A stretch of DNA of 64,000 nucleotides from Noviherbaspirillum aerium (lineage in GTDB: Bacteria; Pseudomonadota; Gammaproteobacteria; Burkholderiales; Burkholderiaceae_D), in assembly GCF_008929045.1 (NCBI RefSeq), contig NZ_VFAH01000015.1, positions 1-64,000 on the forward strand. Reading direction: 5' to 3'. Position numbers and translations under genes: made by a program. Below the pieces are notes generated by a model. That model made no database searches. It was not told the DNA's origin and was given only the letters and a program-made list of their open reading frames with translations. Below are positions 17,261-27,036 of this stretch, in pieces (position 1 is the first letter of the stretch; each line of letters opens with the position of its first letter).

Positions 17261-19519
17261 TCAGGTGCCGATGCGTCCGCCGTCATTCTTGGTGATGACT
17301 ATCGTTGCTGAACGAGGGCGCTTTCCCGAGCCATAACCGGCATTGGAAGGCCATTGGCTTGTGTACTTCGCCGGATCTGCGATATTGGCCGAGGCGGTGT
17401 TCTCACCCGGATGCTGGATATTGACAAACAATGCCTTGCCGTCCGGCGTCTCCGCCAGACCCGTGATTTCGCAAGCCACTGGGCCGACCAGGAAGCGCTT
17501 GAGCGTGTCCGCGGTCGCCGCCTTGCCAACATACGTATCCACGGTCAGGTTGGTGCCATTGGCTCGGGGATAAGTCAGCGTCACCTTCTTGCCGTCACCG
17601 ACCTGTCCTGGAATGCCCGCCACCATCATGCAGTTGGTGACATCGGTGTAAGCACCGTCATCCGTCTGGAACCAGCAGATGCCGGTAGCCTGGCTGAATG
17701 CAATCCCGTCCGGGCTGGAAAAGTCCTGGTCTTCAGTCAGCGAGGACAGATTGACGTTGCCCGCGGCAGCCTTCGCTTCGGCGCCGAACAGATAAACGTC
17801 CCACTGGAAGGAGGTCGCGGCCGAACCGGCGGCGCCTTCCTTGATCCTCAGGATATGGCCGTTGGGATTGCCCTGCTGCGCAGTGCTGCCCTTCATGTCC
17901 GTATAGACACGCGGATTGGCTGCATCGGGAGCGGCCTGGCTGGAACCCGAGGGCTCCACGCGGCGGTTGCTGTTGTTGGTCAGGGCAAAATAAATCTCGC
18001 CGTTCGCCGGATTGACGGAACACCATTCCGGACGATCCATCTTGGTGGCACCCACGGCATCGGCGGCAAGGCGCGCATTGACAACGACATCGGCCTGGTC
18101 GGCAAACTTGTATGTTGCATATCCGCTGATGGCGGGGTTGGAGATTGACAGTTCGATCCACTGCCCTGTGCCGTCGGCATTGAACTTCGCGACGTACAGC
18201 TTGCCGGTGTCGAGGTACTTGTCACCCACGCTGATGCGGTCCGCCGCCGACGCATCCGCTGCCGACCACGCGGCGGCGGAGACGAACTTGTAGATATACT
18301 CGTTGCGCGAGTCGTCTCCCATGTAGACGGCCAAAGGCTGGCCCGCGACAGGTTTGCCGAACGCCGCACTTTCGTGGGCATAGCGGCCCAGCGCAGTGCG
18401 CTTTTTCGCCAGCCTGGTCTTGTCGTAGGCGTCCATCTCGACGATGTAGCCCATTCCGTTCATTTCATTGCGATAGTCGTCGCTGCCATCGGCGGAAGTG
18501 CCGGTCTTGCTGATGTTCCAGCGCGCATACTTGTCTTCGTTGCCGGCGGTTTCCCAGCCATGGCGTGAGGCATCGCCCTGATTGCGGCCATAGCGCTTCA
18601 GCGATGCCACGCTCTTGTCATTGCCACGGGCCGTGTCATCAGTGCTGCTGCGCGTGAAGTAACCGGACCAGTTTTCCTCGCCGGTCAGGAAAGTATTCCA
18701 GGGAGTCTTGCCGGTGCCGCAGTTGTTCAGCGTGCCGCGCGTCCTTGTGCCGTTGGGGGAATACTTGGTTACCATCAGCGCATTGCCGCGCGCGGGTCCG
18801 CTGATCTCGATATCGGTCAGGGGCGTGACGCGACGGTTGAATGCGGAATCCTTCGCATACTCCCATTTTGCGCCGTTCTTGCGGACTTCGACCACAGCCA
18901 GGCCGTGAATGGCGACCTCCTTGTCGACTTCCGCAGCAGGGCGCGGGAGCGTGGTGGTGCCGCCGTTGGCATGCAGGAAGAAAGAAGCCAGTTTCTCGTC
19001 GGTGGTGGCTTCGTGGTTGATTGCCAGGAGGCCGCGGTCATTCGCCGATACCGATGGCTTGCCGTCGGCGGAGAGGGCGAAGTATTCCATGCCATCGTGA
19101 TGGTCACCGGCGCGGTTCTCGAAATCGGTGTCGGTGCCGTCGTTCTTGTATGCCGGCGTGGCGGCTGTCAGCGGGTCGCCCAAAGCGTACAAGACGGTGG
19201 CGGTATAGCCGGCGGGAACGACAACCGCATCGGCAAGGCTCTTGGAAACTGCCTGGAAGCCGAGCAGCTTCTCGGTCGGCGCAGGAGTTGTCGGCGTTAC
19301 GGGAGCCGTGGCAACGGAACCATCGCTTGAACCACCGCACGCACTGAGGCCGATGCTGCCAAGAAGCGCGCCGGCAGCGGAAGCGGCGCCGCCGCGCAGC
19401 AGAGCCCGGCGGCTCAAACGGGCATTCAATACCGTATTGAAATGCTCGTTCGAAGAATCATTCGAGCTGATATCGTCATGGTCGACAGGAAGGCGTGCGA
19501 GGTCGTTTGGCTTATTCAT
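17261..19519 (-). CDS. phoX: PhoX-family alkaline phosphatase, Tat-exported
   Basis: A 752-residue DUF839/PhoX protein, a calcium/iron-dependent phosphatase that releases phosphate from monoesters outside the cytoplasm. The long N-terminal segment contains a twin-arginine motif SRRALL (36-41), a hydrophobic stretch, and a lipobox-like LSAC (Cys61), followed by a Gly/Ser/Thr-rich linker. PhoX hallmarks are HDGMEYF, FLTGEENWSGYF, GRYAHESAAFGKPVAGQPLAVYMGDDSRNEYIYKFVS, DRPEWCSVNP, and NIQHPGEN. Length fits the family. It has its own Pho-box-like site upstream and precedes glpQ. A Tat signal suits a folded, metal-loaded enzyme. Confidence 0.9.
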   Translation of the reverse strand: MNKPNDLARLPVDHDDISSNDSSNEHFNTVLNARLSRRALLRGGAASAAGALLGSIGLSACGGSSDGSVATAPVTPTTPAPTEKLLGFQAVSKSLADAVVVPAGYTATVLYALGDPLTAATPAYKNDGTDTDFENRAGDHHDGMEYFALSADGKPSVSANDRGLLAINHEATTDEKLASFFLHANGGTTTLPRPAAEVDKEVAIHGLAVVEVRKNGAKWEYAKDSAFNRRVTPLTDIEISGPARGNALMVTKYSPNGTRTRGTLNNCGTGKTPWNTFLTGEENWSGYFTRSSTDDTARGNDKSVASLKRYGRNQGDASRHGWETAGNEDKYARWNISKTGTSADGSDDYRNEMNGMGYIVEMDAYDKTRLAKKRTALGRYAHESAAFGKPVAGQPLAVYMGDDSRNEYIYKFVSAAAWSAADASAADRISVGDKYLDTGKLYVAKFNADGTGQWIELSISNPAISGYATYKFADQADVVVNARLAADAVGATKMDRPEWCSVNPANGEIYFALTNNSNRRVEPSGSSQAAPDAANPRVYTDMKGSTAQQGNPNGHILRIKEGAAGSAATSFQWDVYLFGAEAKAAAGNVNLSSLTEDQDFSSPDGIAFSQATGICWFQTDDGAYTDVTNCMMVAGIPGQVGDGKKVTLTYPRANGTNLTVDTYVGKAATADTLKRFLVGPVACEITGLAETPDGKALFVNIQHPGENTASANIADPAKYTSQWPSNAGYGSGKRPRSATIVITKNDGGRIGT

Positions 19520-19573
19520 TGGCTTGGGTCCTATTGTCAGTGAGAAAAGACCGCTGCATCATAGTTGGGTCAG

Positions 19574-19591
19574 ATGACAGCGCCATGACGT
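19574..19591 (-). promoter_or_regulatory. Pho-box candidate upstream of phoX
   Basis: On the minus strand ACGTCAT and CTGTCAT are direct repeats with an 11-base period, as in PhoB-binding boxes (consensus CTGTCAT half-sites). The second half-site is perfect. It ends 55 bp before the phoX start. Confidence 0.55.
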
Positions 19592-20040
19592 CCATATTTC
19601 AGAACGATGAAATGAATAGGATTCAACGACTTGCCTGCACAAAAATTTCTGATGATTCCTAGGAGCTCTAGGCTGCCGGTGCTTCGATCGAGCAGCCCAA
19701 GGTCAAGGATTCACCCATGTGCGTCGAGCGGCTTGCTGGGCGCATGCCACGTCGTTTCGGCTCCGCGCCAATGCGGACAAACCGCCGGCAGCCTGGTTTT
19801 AGCGGATGAAATTGTGCCTCACCGTGGCGATGCGGGACACAGGGCTGACCGACACATGCCGGACGTGGCGACCCCGCTTGAATTGCCAGGCTTGCGCGAG
19901 ACGAAGCAACCGAATCCTGCATGCCGGCATGCGCAAACCTTTTGCGGATGGCCTCGCCGAGCCAGTCCAAGCCGATCCTGGCCTACCCTGTTCGAATTGA
20001 CTTGGATGATTGAGCTGGACTCGGGTTGACGCGGGTTGAC
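19592..20040. other. Intergenic region, 450 bp
   Basis: Upstream region of phoX and downstream region of the minus-strand gene at 20041. No supported gene. A repeated gggttgac occurs near 20016-20041. Confidence 0.35.
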
Positions 20041-20517
20041 TCAGGATGCCCTGGACCGCTGGGCGCGTTCCCAGGCATCGAGATGATGAAGGATATTGTC
20101 GTTGTCCGGCGCGTTGAAATCGATCTCTGCGCGCCCCTGGAAGACGTAGCCCTGCAGAGTGACCGCGCTGAAGTAGGGTTTCATGTCGGCCGGACGCAGC
20201 GGCGTCGCGATGACGGTCCAGGATGAATTGAGCGGTCTGTCATCGACGGTAATGACAGGTGCATGGTCAATGCGGAAAAACGGCGTGTTCTGCACGTGCA
20301 TGCCGTTGATGACCTTGGCCTTGTAGGCGCCCCCGTGAAAATCCCTGAGGTCGACCATTGCGCCCGGTACCAACTTTTCGTTCACTAGCTGGGAGAAATG
20401 TCTGGCAAGCGTTGCGAGTGTGGATGTCTTGCGTTGATTGAGGCGATCCAGTTCCTTGAGTGAAGCGAGAACTTCCTCCTGAAAAGAGGCCGCGTTATGT
20501 ATATTCGTAATAGCCAT
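20041..20517 (-). CDS. Hypothetical protein
   Basis: A 158-residue soluble protein. I start it at ATG 20515-20517 (MAITNIHNAASFQEEVLASL), behind AAAGAAG; MGIKEAM 18 bases upstream is also possible. The middle reads like a small beta domain (VPGAMVDLRDFHGGAYKAKV), followed by a conserved-looking GYVFQGRAEIDFNAP. There are no membrane segments. I do not recognise a family. Its GC-rich codons and ribosome-binding site suggest it is real. Confidence 0.55.
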   Translation of the reverse strand: MAITNIHNAASFQEEVLASLKELDRLNQRKTSTLATLARHFSQLVNEKLVPGAMVDLRDFHGGAYKAKVINGMHVQNTPFFRIDHAPVITVDDRPLNSSWTVIATPLRPADMKPYFSAVTLQGYVFQGRAEIDFNAPDNDNILHHLDAWERAQRSRAS

Positions 20518-20955
20518 GGCTTCTTTGATTCCCATACGACTTCGACAGCTTACTTCCCGTTGCGGGAGCTTTCTGCATGGCGGTATTTTATCGAAGAGGC
20601 GACGATTTGAATTCCATGAGGAAAGAATTTTGTGCGAACTTGTCGCGAAATTCACACTTGCCTGCATCGGCAAAAGGATGAACGCAGTGGCCCTTGGCAC
20701 CAAGCTTGGCTTTATGGCAATTTCCTGATTTTCAACTGCTCGTCTTGACTGCGGCATGGCGGAAAAATGACACTCGATGCAAGCGTAGCTGACAAGACTT
20801 TCGACCAATACTACGGACCTGGTGGAGCGAGTCGGAAATCTGTTGGTCCAATACGAACGGGAACCGCACCGATACCAGGTCGAACGATTTTCGCCGCATT
20901 GGCTTCAACGGATTTTTGACCCGTCCTACAAGAATGCCGGAAAGGAGATCACTTC

Positions 20956-21363
20956 ATGAGTCATCACGACAGCAAGCAGAACGTCGTCGCCGTGCGCCCC
21001 GACCGGGAGACCATGACGCGCCAGCGCCTGCCCTACTTCATCGGCATTTCAGGCGCCACCGCTGGAGCTCGAGGCTTGTCCATGCACATGGTGGCGATTC
21101 CGCCGGGCGCGCGGGCGGAACCGCATCTGCATGACGGCTACGAGACAGGAATTTATGTGCTGGAGGGACGGGTCGAGACCCGCTACGGCGACAGGCTTGA
21201 ACATTCCGTGATCAGCGAAGCAGGAGACTTTCTTTTTATACCGCCCTCGGTGCCGCATGAGGCGATCAATCTCAGCGCAACCGAACCCGCGCGTGCCATC
21301 GTTGCGCGTAATGATCCCGCCGAACAGGACCGCGTGATTCCCTATCGTATCGTGCCGGCATGA
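20956..21363 (+). CDS. Cupin-domain protein
   Basis: A 135-residue single-domain cupin. The two cupin motifs are visible: PGARAEPHLHDGYETGIYVLEG (metal-binding H, H, E) and GDFLFIPPSVPHEAIN (H). AAGGAG lies 9 bases before the ATG. It probably binds a metal and acts in sugar, organic-acid or amino-acid chemistry, or has a regulatory role. It is followed, after a 205-bp gap, by an MFS transporter on the same strand, but an operon is uncertain. Confidence 0.75.
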   Translation: MSHHDSKQNVVAVRPDRETMTRQRLPYFIGISGATAGARGLSMHMVAIPPGARAEPHLHDGYETGIYVLEGRVETRYGDRLEHSVISEAGDFLFIPPSVPHEAINLSATEPARAIVARNDPAEQDRVIPYRIVPA

Positions 21364-21568
21364 TGCATTCCAAAGTTCGCCGCCCGCGACGCACTTGAGT
21401 GGCCGCATGCCGCATGCTGGATCTTGCGCGGGGCCTGCCTTCAATCGCGATGCCGGCCGGTGCGGCAAATACCTGTTTATCGAGACCGGTTGAGGCAAGG
21501 ACATGTCCGATTCGCGAAATATGGAATACTTGGGCTGAGCACAACTGTCCCGCCACGAATATTCCCAC

Positions 21569-23200
21569 ATGCAATCCCCGCCTCCCGCCGATCCATCTTC
21601 CGAACAAGCCCCGCCGCCGAGCGCCGCAACCGATTCCCTCTCGCCCTTCCTTCCGCTGAAGCGCCCGGTATTCCGCATGCTCTGGAGCGTGTGGCTGACC
21701 GCCAATATCTGCATGTGGATGAATGATGTGGCATCCGCATGGATGATGACCTCGCTCACAGCCGCGCCGATCTGGGTGGCGCTGGTGCAGACAGCCTCGA
21801 CCCTGCCTGTCTTCCTGCTGGGACTGCCGAGCGGGGCATTTGCCGACATTCTCGACCGCCGGCGCTATTTCATCATCACCCAGTTCTGGGTCGCTGCTGT
21901 CTCCGTGCTCCTTTCCGTCATGGTCCTGACGGGGCAGATGACTCCCTGGCTGCTGCTCCTGCTGACGTTCGCCAACGGCGTCGGCCTGGCGATGCGCTGG
22001 CCGGTGTTTGCCGCCATCGTTCCCGAACTGGTGCCGCGAACCGAATTGCCGCTCGCCCTGGCACTCAACGGCGTGGCAATGAATGCCTCCCGCATCGTCG
22101 GCCCATTGATTGCGGGCGCATTGATTGCAAGCGCGGGAAGCGCCTACGTGTTCATCCTCAACGCCGCCCTTTCGCTTGCCTGCGGCTTCGTGATCATGCG
22201 CTGGCGTTATGAACGTCCGCCGAATCCGCTGGGCCGGGAGCGGCTGCTGAGCGCGATGCGCGTCGGGGTGCAGTTCGTGCGCCAGTCGACGCGCCTGAAG
22301 GCGGTATTGCTGCGCATCTCCTTGTTCTTCTTTCATTCGACCGCGCTGCTCGCCTTGCTTCCCCTGGTGGCGCGCGGCCTTGAAGGCGGAGATGCCGGCA
22401 CCTTCACCCTGCTGCTCGCTTCCATGGGCTCGGGCGCGATCACCGCGGCCATGTTCCTGCCCCGGATGCGCAGGCGGATGTCACGCGACGTGCTGGTGGT
22501 GCGCGGCACCTTGCTGCAATCGGTTGCCACCCTCGCGGTAGCCTTTGCGCCTAATGTCTATGTTGCCGTCATCGCGATGTTCTTCGCCGGCACGGCATGG
22601 ATCACAACGGCCAATTCCCTCAGCGTGTCCGCCCAGCTCGGATTGCCGGACTGGGTACGGGCGCGCGGCATGTCAATGTACCAGATGGCAATCATGGGTG
22701 CGAGCGCCGCCGGCGCCGCGGTGTGGGGACAGGTTGCGACATTGCAGACCGTCCAGATCAGTCTTGCGATCGCGGCGGCAACGGGGACGCTCGCCATGCT
22801 CGCCGCCGAACGCCTGGCCGTGGACCGCGGCATGGAAGAAGATCTGACCCCCTCGCGCGAATTGAAGGCTCCCGTCTTTGACATGCCGCCGCAGCGCAAC
22901 CATGTCGTGGTCACTATCGAATACCTCATCGATCCGCGGCATGAGCAGGAATTTCGCGCGCTGATGCTGGAAAGCCGGCGCAGCCGCCTGCGGCAGGGCG
23001 CCCTGAAGTGGGACCTGTTGCATGACATTTCCGATCCCGGGCGCTACGTCGAACAGATCGTCGACGAATCATGGACGGAACACCTGCGCCGCTTCGACCG
23101 TGTCACTGCATCGGATGTGGCGCTGCGCGAACGCAAGCTGGCGTTCCATACCGGCGATACCGCCCCGGTGGTGCGCCGCTATCTCGTTGAGGCCAGCTGA
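21569..23200 (+). CDS. MFS_3-type exporter with C-terminal alpha/beta domain
   Basis: A 543-residue protein of the MFS_3/EntS-like group. It begins with a cytoplasmic Pro/Ser tail, then PLKRPVFRMLWSVWLTANI and WMNDVASAWMM, typical of this branch. About 12 membrane helices follow to residue about 425, with the MFS loop GAFADILDRRRY. Residues 446-543 form a soluble tail (VVVTIEYLIDPRHEQEFRALM, RYVEQIVDESWTEHLRR) that resembles a monooxygenase-like dimeric alpha/beta barrel. MFS_3 proteins with this tail are known, but its function is not. The gene is convergent with the hybrid kinase; 17 bp separate their stops. Confidence 0.8.
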   Translation: MQSPPPADPSSEQAPPPSAATDSLSPFLPLKRPVFRMLWSVWLTANICMWMNDVASAWMMTSLTAAPIWVALVQTASTLPVFLLGLPSGAFADILDRRRYFIITQFWVAAVSVLLSVMVLTGQMTPWLLLLLTFANGVGLAMRWPVFAAIVPELVPRTELPLALALNGVAMNASRIVGPLIAGALIASAGSAYVFILNAALSLACGFVIMRWRYERPPNPLGRERLLSAMRVGVQFVRQSTRLKAVLLRISLFFFHSTALLALLPLVARGLEGGDAGTFTLLLASMGSGAITAAMFLPRMRRRMSRDVLVVRGTLLQSVATLAVAFAPNVYVAVIAMFFAGTAWITTANSLSVSAQLGLPDWVRARGMSMYQMAIMGASAAGAAVWGQVATLQTVQISLAIAAATGTLAMLAAERLAVDRGMEEDLTPSRELKAPVFDMPPQRNHVVVTIEYLIDPRHEQEFRALMLESRRSRLRQGALKWDLLHDISDPGRYVEQIVDESWTEHLRRFDRVTASDVALRERKLAFHTGDTAPVVRRYLVEAS

Positions 23201-23217
23201 GTTCAGCACTTCGAAAT

Positions 23218-26200
23218 CTAGCGAATCTCGGCCGCCATGGCATCCAGCGAACGCCTGAGTTGCTGCATGGTGAACGGTTTTGCCAGAACGTCGCAAGTCA
23301 TGCCGATATCCTCGGGATGCAGGTTTGCATGTCCGGAGATGAATACGACGCGCAAGGAAGACTGCATGGCCAGCGCTGCTTTCGCCAGTTCGATACCGCT
23401 CATGCCTGGCAAGGACACATCCGTCAGTAAAACATTGAACTTGCCGTCATGAAGTGCTGCAAGCGCCTCTTCGCCGCTGCCGAAACTGGAGACGTGGTGG
23501 CCAAGGATTTCCAGCATTTCGGTGGCTATCATCCGGAAGTCCTCATTGTCTTCGACCAATGCAATCCGAAGCGCCGACGGCGTGCCGCTATCAAGGAGGT
23601 CCGTAGCATCGGCCGGCATGCTTACCCTATCGGCCGGAGCCGGTCTGGCCGCTTCAGCCGGCAGCAACTCCCGGAGCTTGCGCGCAAGTTCATTACGGCC
23701 GTAGGGCTTGCTCAGCAGCTGTACGCCAGGATCGAGCCGCCCGCCATGGACGATCGCATCCTGCGTATAGCCTGATGTGAACAGTACCTTGATTGCAGGA
23801 TTCAGCAATTGCGCCTGCCGTGCGAGTTCGGGGCTGCGCAGCTTTCCTGGCATCACCACATCGGTGAACAATAGCGCGATCGACTTCTCCGTCTGCAGAA
23901 CTTCCAGCGCCGCCGACGCGTCACCGGCGGTGAGCACGCGATAACCCAGGGAGTCGAGCATGTCGACGACAGTGGTCCGAACCGCGGGATCGTCCTCGAC
24001 GACCAGAATGGTTTCTGTGCCTCCGTCAACGGCAACGTCGAACGAAGGGGATGCCGCGCTCTCCTGTTCGAATGAGCGGGGCAAATAGATCTTCACGGCG
24101 GTGCCGACGCCGACTTCGCTATGCAGGGCAATATGTCCCCCGCTTTGCTTGACGAAGCCATAGGCCATGCTCAGGCCAAGCCCAGTGCCTTCTCCCTCGG
24201 GCTTGGTCGTGAAGAAGGGTTCGAATGCGCGCTCCATGGTTTCCGGAGTCATTCCCTCCCCGGTATCGCGGATCTCGAGAACAACATATTGCCCGGCGTT
24301 CAGCTCGTGTTCCTGCAGGATGCGCTGTTCGTCAGGCGCGGCATTGGATGCATGGATCGTCAGCGTGCCGCTGCCCTTCATGGCGTCGCGCGCGTTGATG
24401 ACCAGATTGAGGATCACGTTTTCGAACTGATGGGGATCGACCATGATGTTCCACAATCCGTCCGGGGCATGCAGGCGAAGGTTGATCGCTTCGCCGAGCG
24501 CTCGCCGGAGCAGTTCCTCCATCCCGTGCAGTACGCGGCCAGGGTGTACCGCCCTCGGCTGCAGTGGCTGCTTCCTGGCGAATGCGAGCAGCTGGGCGGC
24601 AAGCTTTGCGCCTCGGTCGACCGCGCTCATTGCGACCGTGATACGCCGCGCCGCCTTGCTGCCGTGCTCGCGTTGGCCATCAAGCAACTGCAAGCTGCCC
24701 TTGATGACTTGCAGCACGTTGTTGAAATCATGGGCGACACCGCCGGTCAGCTTGCCGACCGCCTCCAGTTTCTGGGACTGCGCCAGAGCAGCCTTTGCCG
24801 CTTCCAATTCCTGAGTGCGTTCGGTGGCCTTGCGTTCCGCTTCTTTCTGTTCGCTCTGGTCGCGCAGGAAAGCACTTGCGCCGAAAGCTCCACGGTTCTG
24901 GAATGGAGCGATCGAAACTTCGACCGGTATCATCCGCCCCCGCCTGTCGAGCACGCGCATTTCGATACGCCGATTGACCACTGGTCCCGTACCTGACGAC
25001 GCAAAGTGCAGGATGCCGCTGTCATGCAGCATGCGCTTCTCCGGCGGGACGATCATCGTGGTCAGATCATTGCCGATGGCCTCCGCCGCGCTCCAGCCGA
25101 GCAGCTTTTCAGCCTGTAGATTCCAGTCCGACACGCGCCCGTCGGAACCGATGGCGATGAACGCATCATTCGAGTTGTCGAGGATGGCTTTCATCCTGCG
25201 CTGCTCCGACAAGATATGCTCAACAAGCGGCTGTACCCAGCGGCGCATCAGGAAGGTGCCGACGGCGATGAAGATTGCGAGCAGCCCCAGCAGCCAGTTG
25301 AGGCGCTCGCGCAGCGGCGCATAGAGTTCGCCGACTTCCTTTCTGACGACCAGCGCGAGCCCATGCTTGCTTAGCGGAGCATAGCCGGCCTGCACGGTGG
25401 CGCCGCGCCCACGCTTTGCCCTGATCACGCCGGTTTGCCCGTCCAGCGCGCGCATCGCGGGAAAGGCACGTTCGTTTTCCGCGCCGTCGCGGTAATGCGC
25501 CGGCTCACGCTCGAACCGGCTGGGAAAGCAGGACAGCGCGTCTGCGGAGCGCCCGCACAATACGACATCGGTAGTCTGGCCACTGTTCTGCGCCTCGAAG
25601 ATCAGCGCGGTAATACCGTGAAGATGGCGTTCCGTCACGACTTGACCGATATGACGGCCGTCATGCACCACATCGTGCCGGAGCCTGAGCAGCAGGCTCT
25701 CATCCCAGAGCAGGCTGCCCGCAGGACCGAGCGGTATTTCGATCGGCGAGTTGTTTCCCATGCTCGGCCCTGATGCAAACAGCTGCTCGCCACGCGCATC
25801 GAAGACCCGCAGGGAACTGAAGCCAAAATCTGCATAGCTTTTGGCAAGCGCTCCATGCGCTTCGGCATCGGGAATCGCCAGCGCAGATCGCTCCCGCGCA
25901 AGCAGCACCTGCCGCAAGGAAGGCCGGTTGGCGATGGCGCCGGACAGCAGCGTCACATGGTCCAGAGAGGATGTGATGCTGAACCCGGTGGTCTTGGCGC
26001 TGGCCAGGAGATTGTCGCTGGAGGATTCCTCGAAACCGTGGCGAAGGATCGCAAACCCGGCCAGGCCGGCGGCTGCGGCGAAGACTGTCAGCAAGCTTGC
26101 AGCCAGGGTGGTGATCCGCCTGGCCCGTGCTTCCGGTGTTTCTGCCGGCAGCGTGCTGCGGTCTTGGCAAAGGCTCCATAGTCCCATGCCGAGAACAGCG

Positions 26201-26769
26201 ATGCCAACCGCTGTCATGGTGGCCATGCGGTTATAGGACGCCCAGTGGTACATGGCATCGAGGTTAAGCAGATACCCCAGCAGCGCCGCCAGGCCGATCA
26301 GCGCCGTCAATGCGGCGCATGCCCGTTCAAGCCGCCAGTTCCTGGCTGTCGCGTGACCAAGGGTGTAACGCAGGAAGGCAATCCCGGACAGAATGAAGGC
26401 GATGCAGGCATTGGGCGCGGTGCGGCCGGGGGCATCATGTCCGTCGCCGAGGGCGGCATGCACGGCCGGCAAATCAATGCCGAGATGGGTTCCGAATACA
26501 TACTGACTAAAGATGGTGGCCGCCAGCAGGACGATTCCAAGCGCGCATGCGCGGTATAGCAAAAGCAGGAGCCCGGTGCGCCTTGCCAAGAGCAGACAGC
26601 TGCCGGAAAGCAGGAACATGATGGCCGTGTTGATCGCCATGGAAGGGCTCTGCGGCACGATCCTGGTCATGTTCACGTTTCCGGACATCCATCCTCCCAG
26701 CACCAGCAGGCCAAGCAGGCAAAGCAGGCTGCCGGTAGCCTGCGGCAGGATGGAATGGTTATGTTTCAT
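23218..26769 (-). CDS. Membrane hybrid sensor histidine kinase with two receiver domains
   Basis: A 1,183-residue protein from ATG 26767-26769; an in-frame start at 26874 is less likely because the family-like sequence begins with MKHNHSILPQA. The order is: membrane module of several helices (about 10-235), a second helix and a periplasmic sensor region (about 245-490), a helix near 500, PAS (about 535-650), HisKA/HATPase with His680 in GGVAHDFNN, ATP motifs NLVINARDAM and GEGTGLGLSM, then two receivers with Asp970 (LLFTDVVMPG) and Asp1117 (VLLTDVSLPG). The tandem receivers suggest an internal relay; no separate partner is adjacent. Signal and target are unknown. Confidence 0.85.
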   Translation of the reverse strand: MKHNHSILPQATGSLLCLLGLLVLGGWMSGNVNMTRIVPQSPSMAINTAIMFLLSGSCLLLARRTGLLLLLYRACALGIVLLAATIFSQYVFGTHLGIDLPAVHAALGDGHDAPGRTAPNACIAFILSGIAFLRYTLGHATARNWRLERACAALTALIGLAALLGYLLNLDAMYHWASYNRMATMTAVGIAVLGMGLWSLCQDRSTLPAETPEARARRITTLAASLLTVFAAAAGLAGFAILRHGFEESSSDNLLASAKTTGFSITSSLDHVTLLSGAIANRPSLRQVLLARERSALAIPDAEAHGALAKSYADFGFSSLRVFDARGEQLFASGPSMGNNSPIEIPLGPAGSLLWDESLLLRLRHDVVHDGRHIGQVVTERHLHGITALIFEAQNSGQTTDVVLCGRSADALSCFPSRFEREPAHYRDGAENERAFPAMRALDGQTGVIRAKRGRGATVQAGYAPLSKHGLALVVRKEVGELYAPLRERLNWLLGLLAIFIAVGTFLMRRWVQPLVEHILSEQRRMKAILDNSNDAFIAIGSDGRVSDWNLQAEKLLGWSAAEAIGNDLTTMIVPPEKRMLHDSGILHFASSGTGPVVNRRIEMRVLDRRGRMIPVEVSIAPFQNRGAFGASAFLRDQSEQKEAERKATERTQELEAAKAALAQSQKLEAVGKLTGGVAHDFNNVLQVIKGSLQLLDGQREHGSKAARRITVAMSAVDRGAKLAAQLLAFARKQPLQPRAVHPGRVLHGMEELLRRALGEAINLRLHAPDGLWNIMVDPHQFENVILNLVINARDAMKGSGTLTIHASNAAPDEQRILQEHELNAGQYVVLEIRDTGEGMTPETMERAFEPFFTTKPEGEGTGLGLSMAYGFVKQSGGHIALHSEVGVGTAVKIYLPRSFEQESAASPSFDVAVDGGTETILVVEDDPAVRTTVVDMLDSLGYRVLTAGDASAALEVLQTEKSIALLFTDVVMPGKLRSPELARQAQLLNPAIKVLFTSGYTQDAIVHGGRLDPGVQLLSKPYGRNELARKLRELLPAEAARPAPADRVSMPADATDLLDSGTPSALRIALVEDNEDFRMIATEMLEILGHHVSSFGSGEEALAALHDGKFNVLLTDVSLPGMSGIELAKAALAMQSSLRVVFISGHANLHPEDIGMTCDVLAKPFTMQQLRRSLDAMAAEIR

Positions 26770-26942
26770 AAAGGAAAATGAAAACTGTGGAAGGCTCGAA
26801 CAGTGACTGGAATGGCTTTGACGGTGCCAGCCAATCGACATTCCCGAGCTTGCTTGGCTGGTTGAGTGCCACACGGCAAAAGTATTTTACTCGTATAGAG
26901 CCACCATAAAAAAATAATGCCGGGTTGGCCTCATCGGCGAAC

Positions 26943-26968
26943 AAATGAGAATAATTCTCATTTATAAT
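26943..26968. promoter_or_regulatory. Fur box overlapping a TATAAT promoter
   Basis: AAATGAGAAT and ATTCTCATTT are perfect arms around one base (26943-26963). The core TGAGAAT-a-ATTCTCA differs from the canonical 7-1-7 Fur site by one base in each half. TATAAT (26963-26968) follows directly. It lies 70 bp before the DUF2325 gene, so iron-bound Fur should block its promoter. Confidence 0.8.
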
Positions 26969-27036
26969 TAACTTTCATTTACCTTGCGATCAGCCGCAAC
27001 CGCCGTCGCGCCCATTGTTCAGCATGGAGCCCGTCT

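Noticed and set aside
17354-18148. Plus-strand frame within phoX
   Set aside because: It lies inside a strong minus-strand PhoX gene and has no recognisable features.
21272-22336. Long minus-strand open frame opposite the MFS_3 exporter
   Set aside because: The plus-strand frame has clear MFS helices; the minus frame is His/Gln/Arg-rich without motifs, an artefact of high GC.
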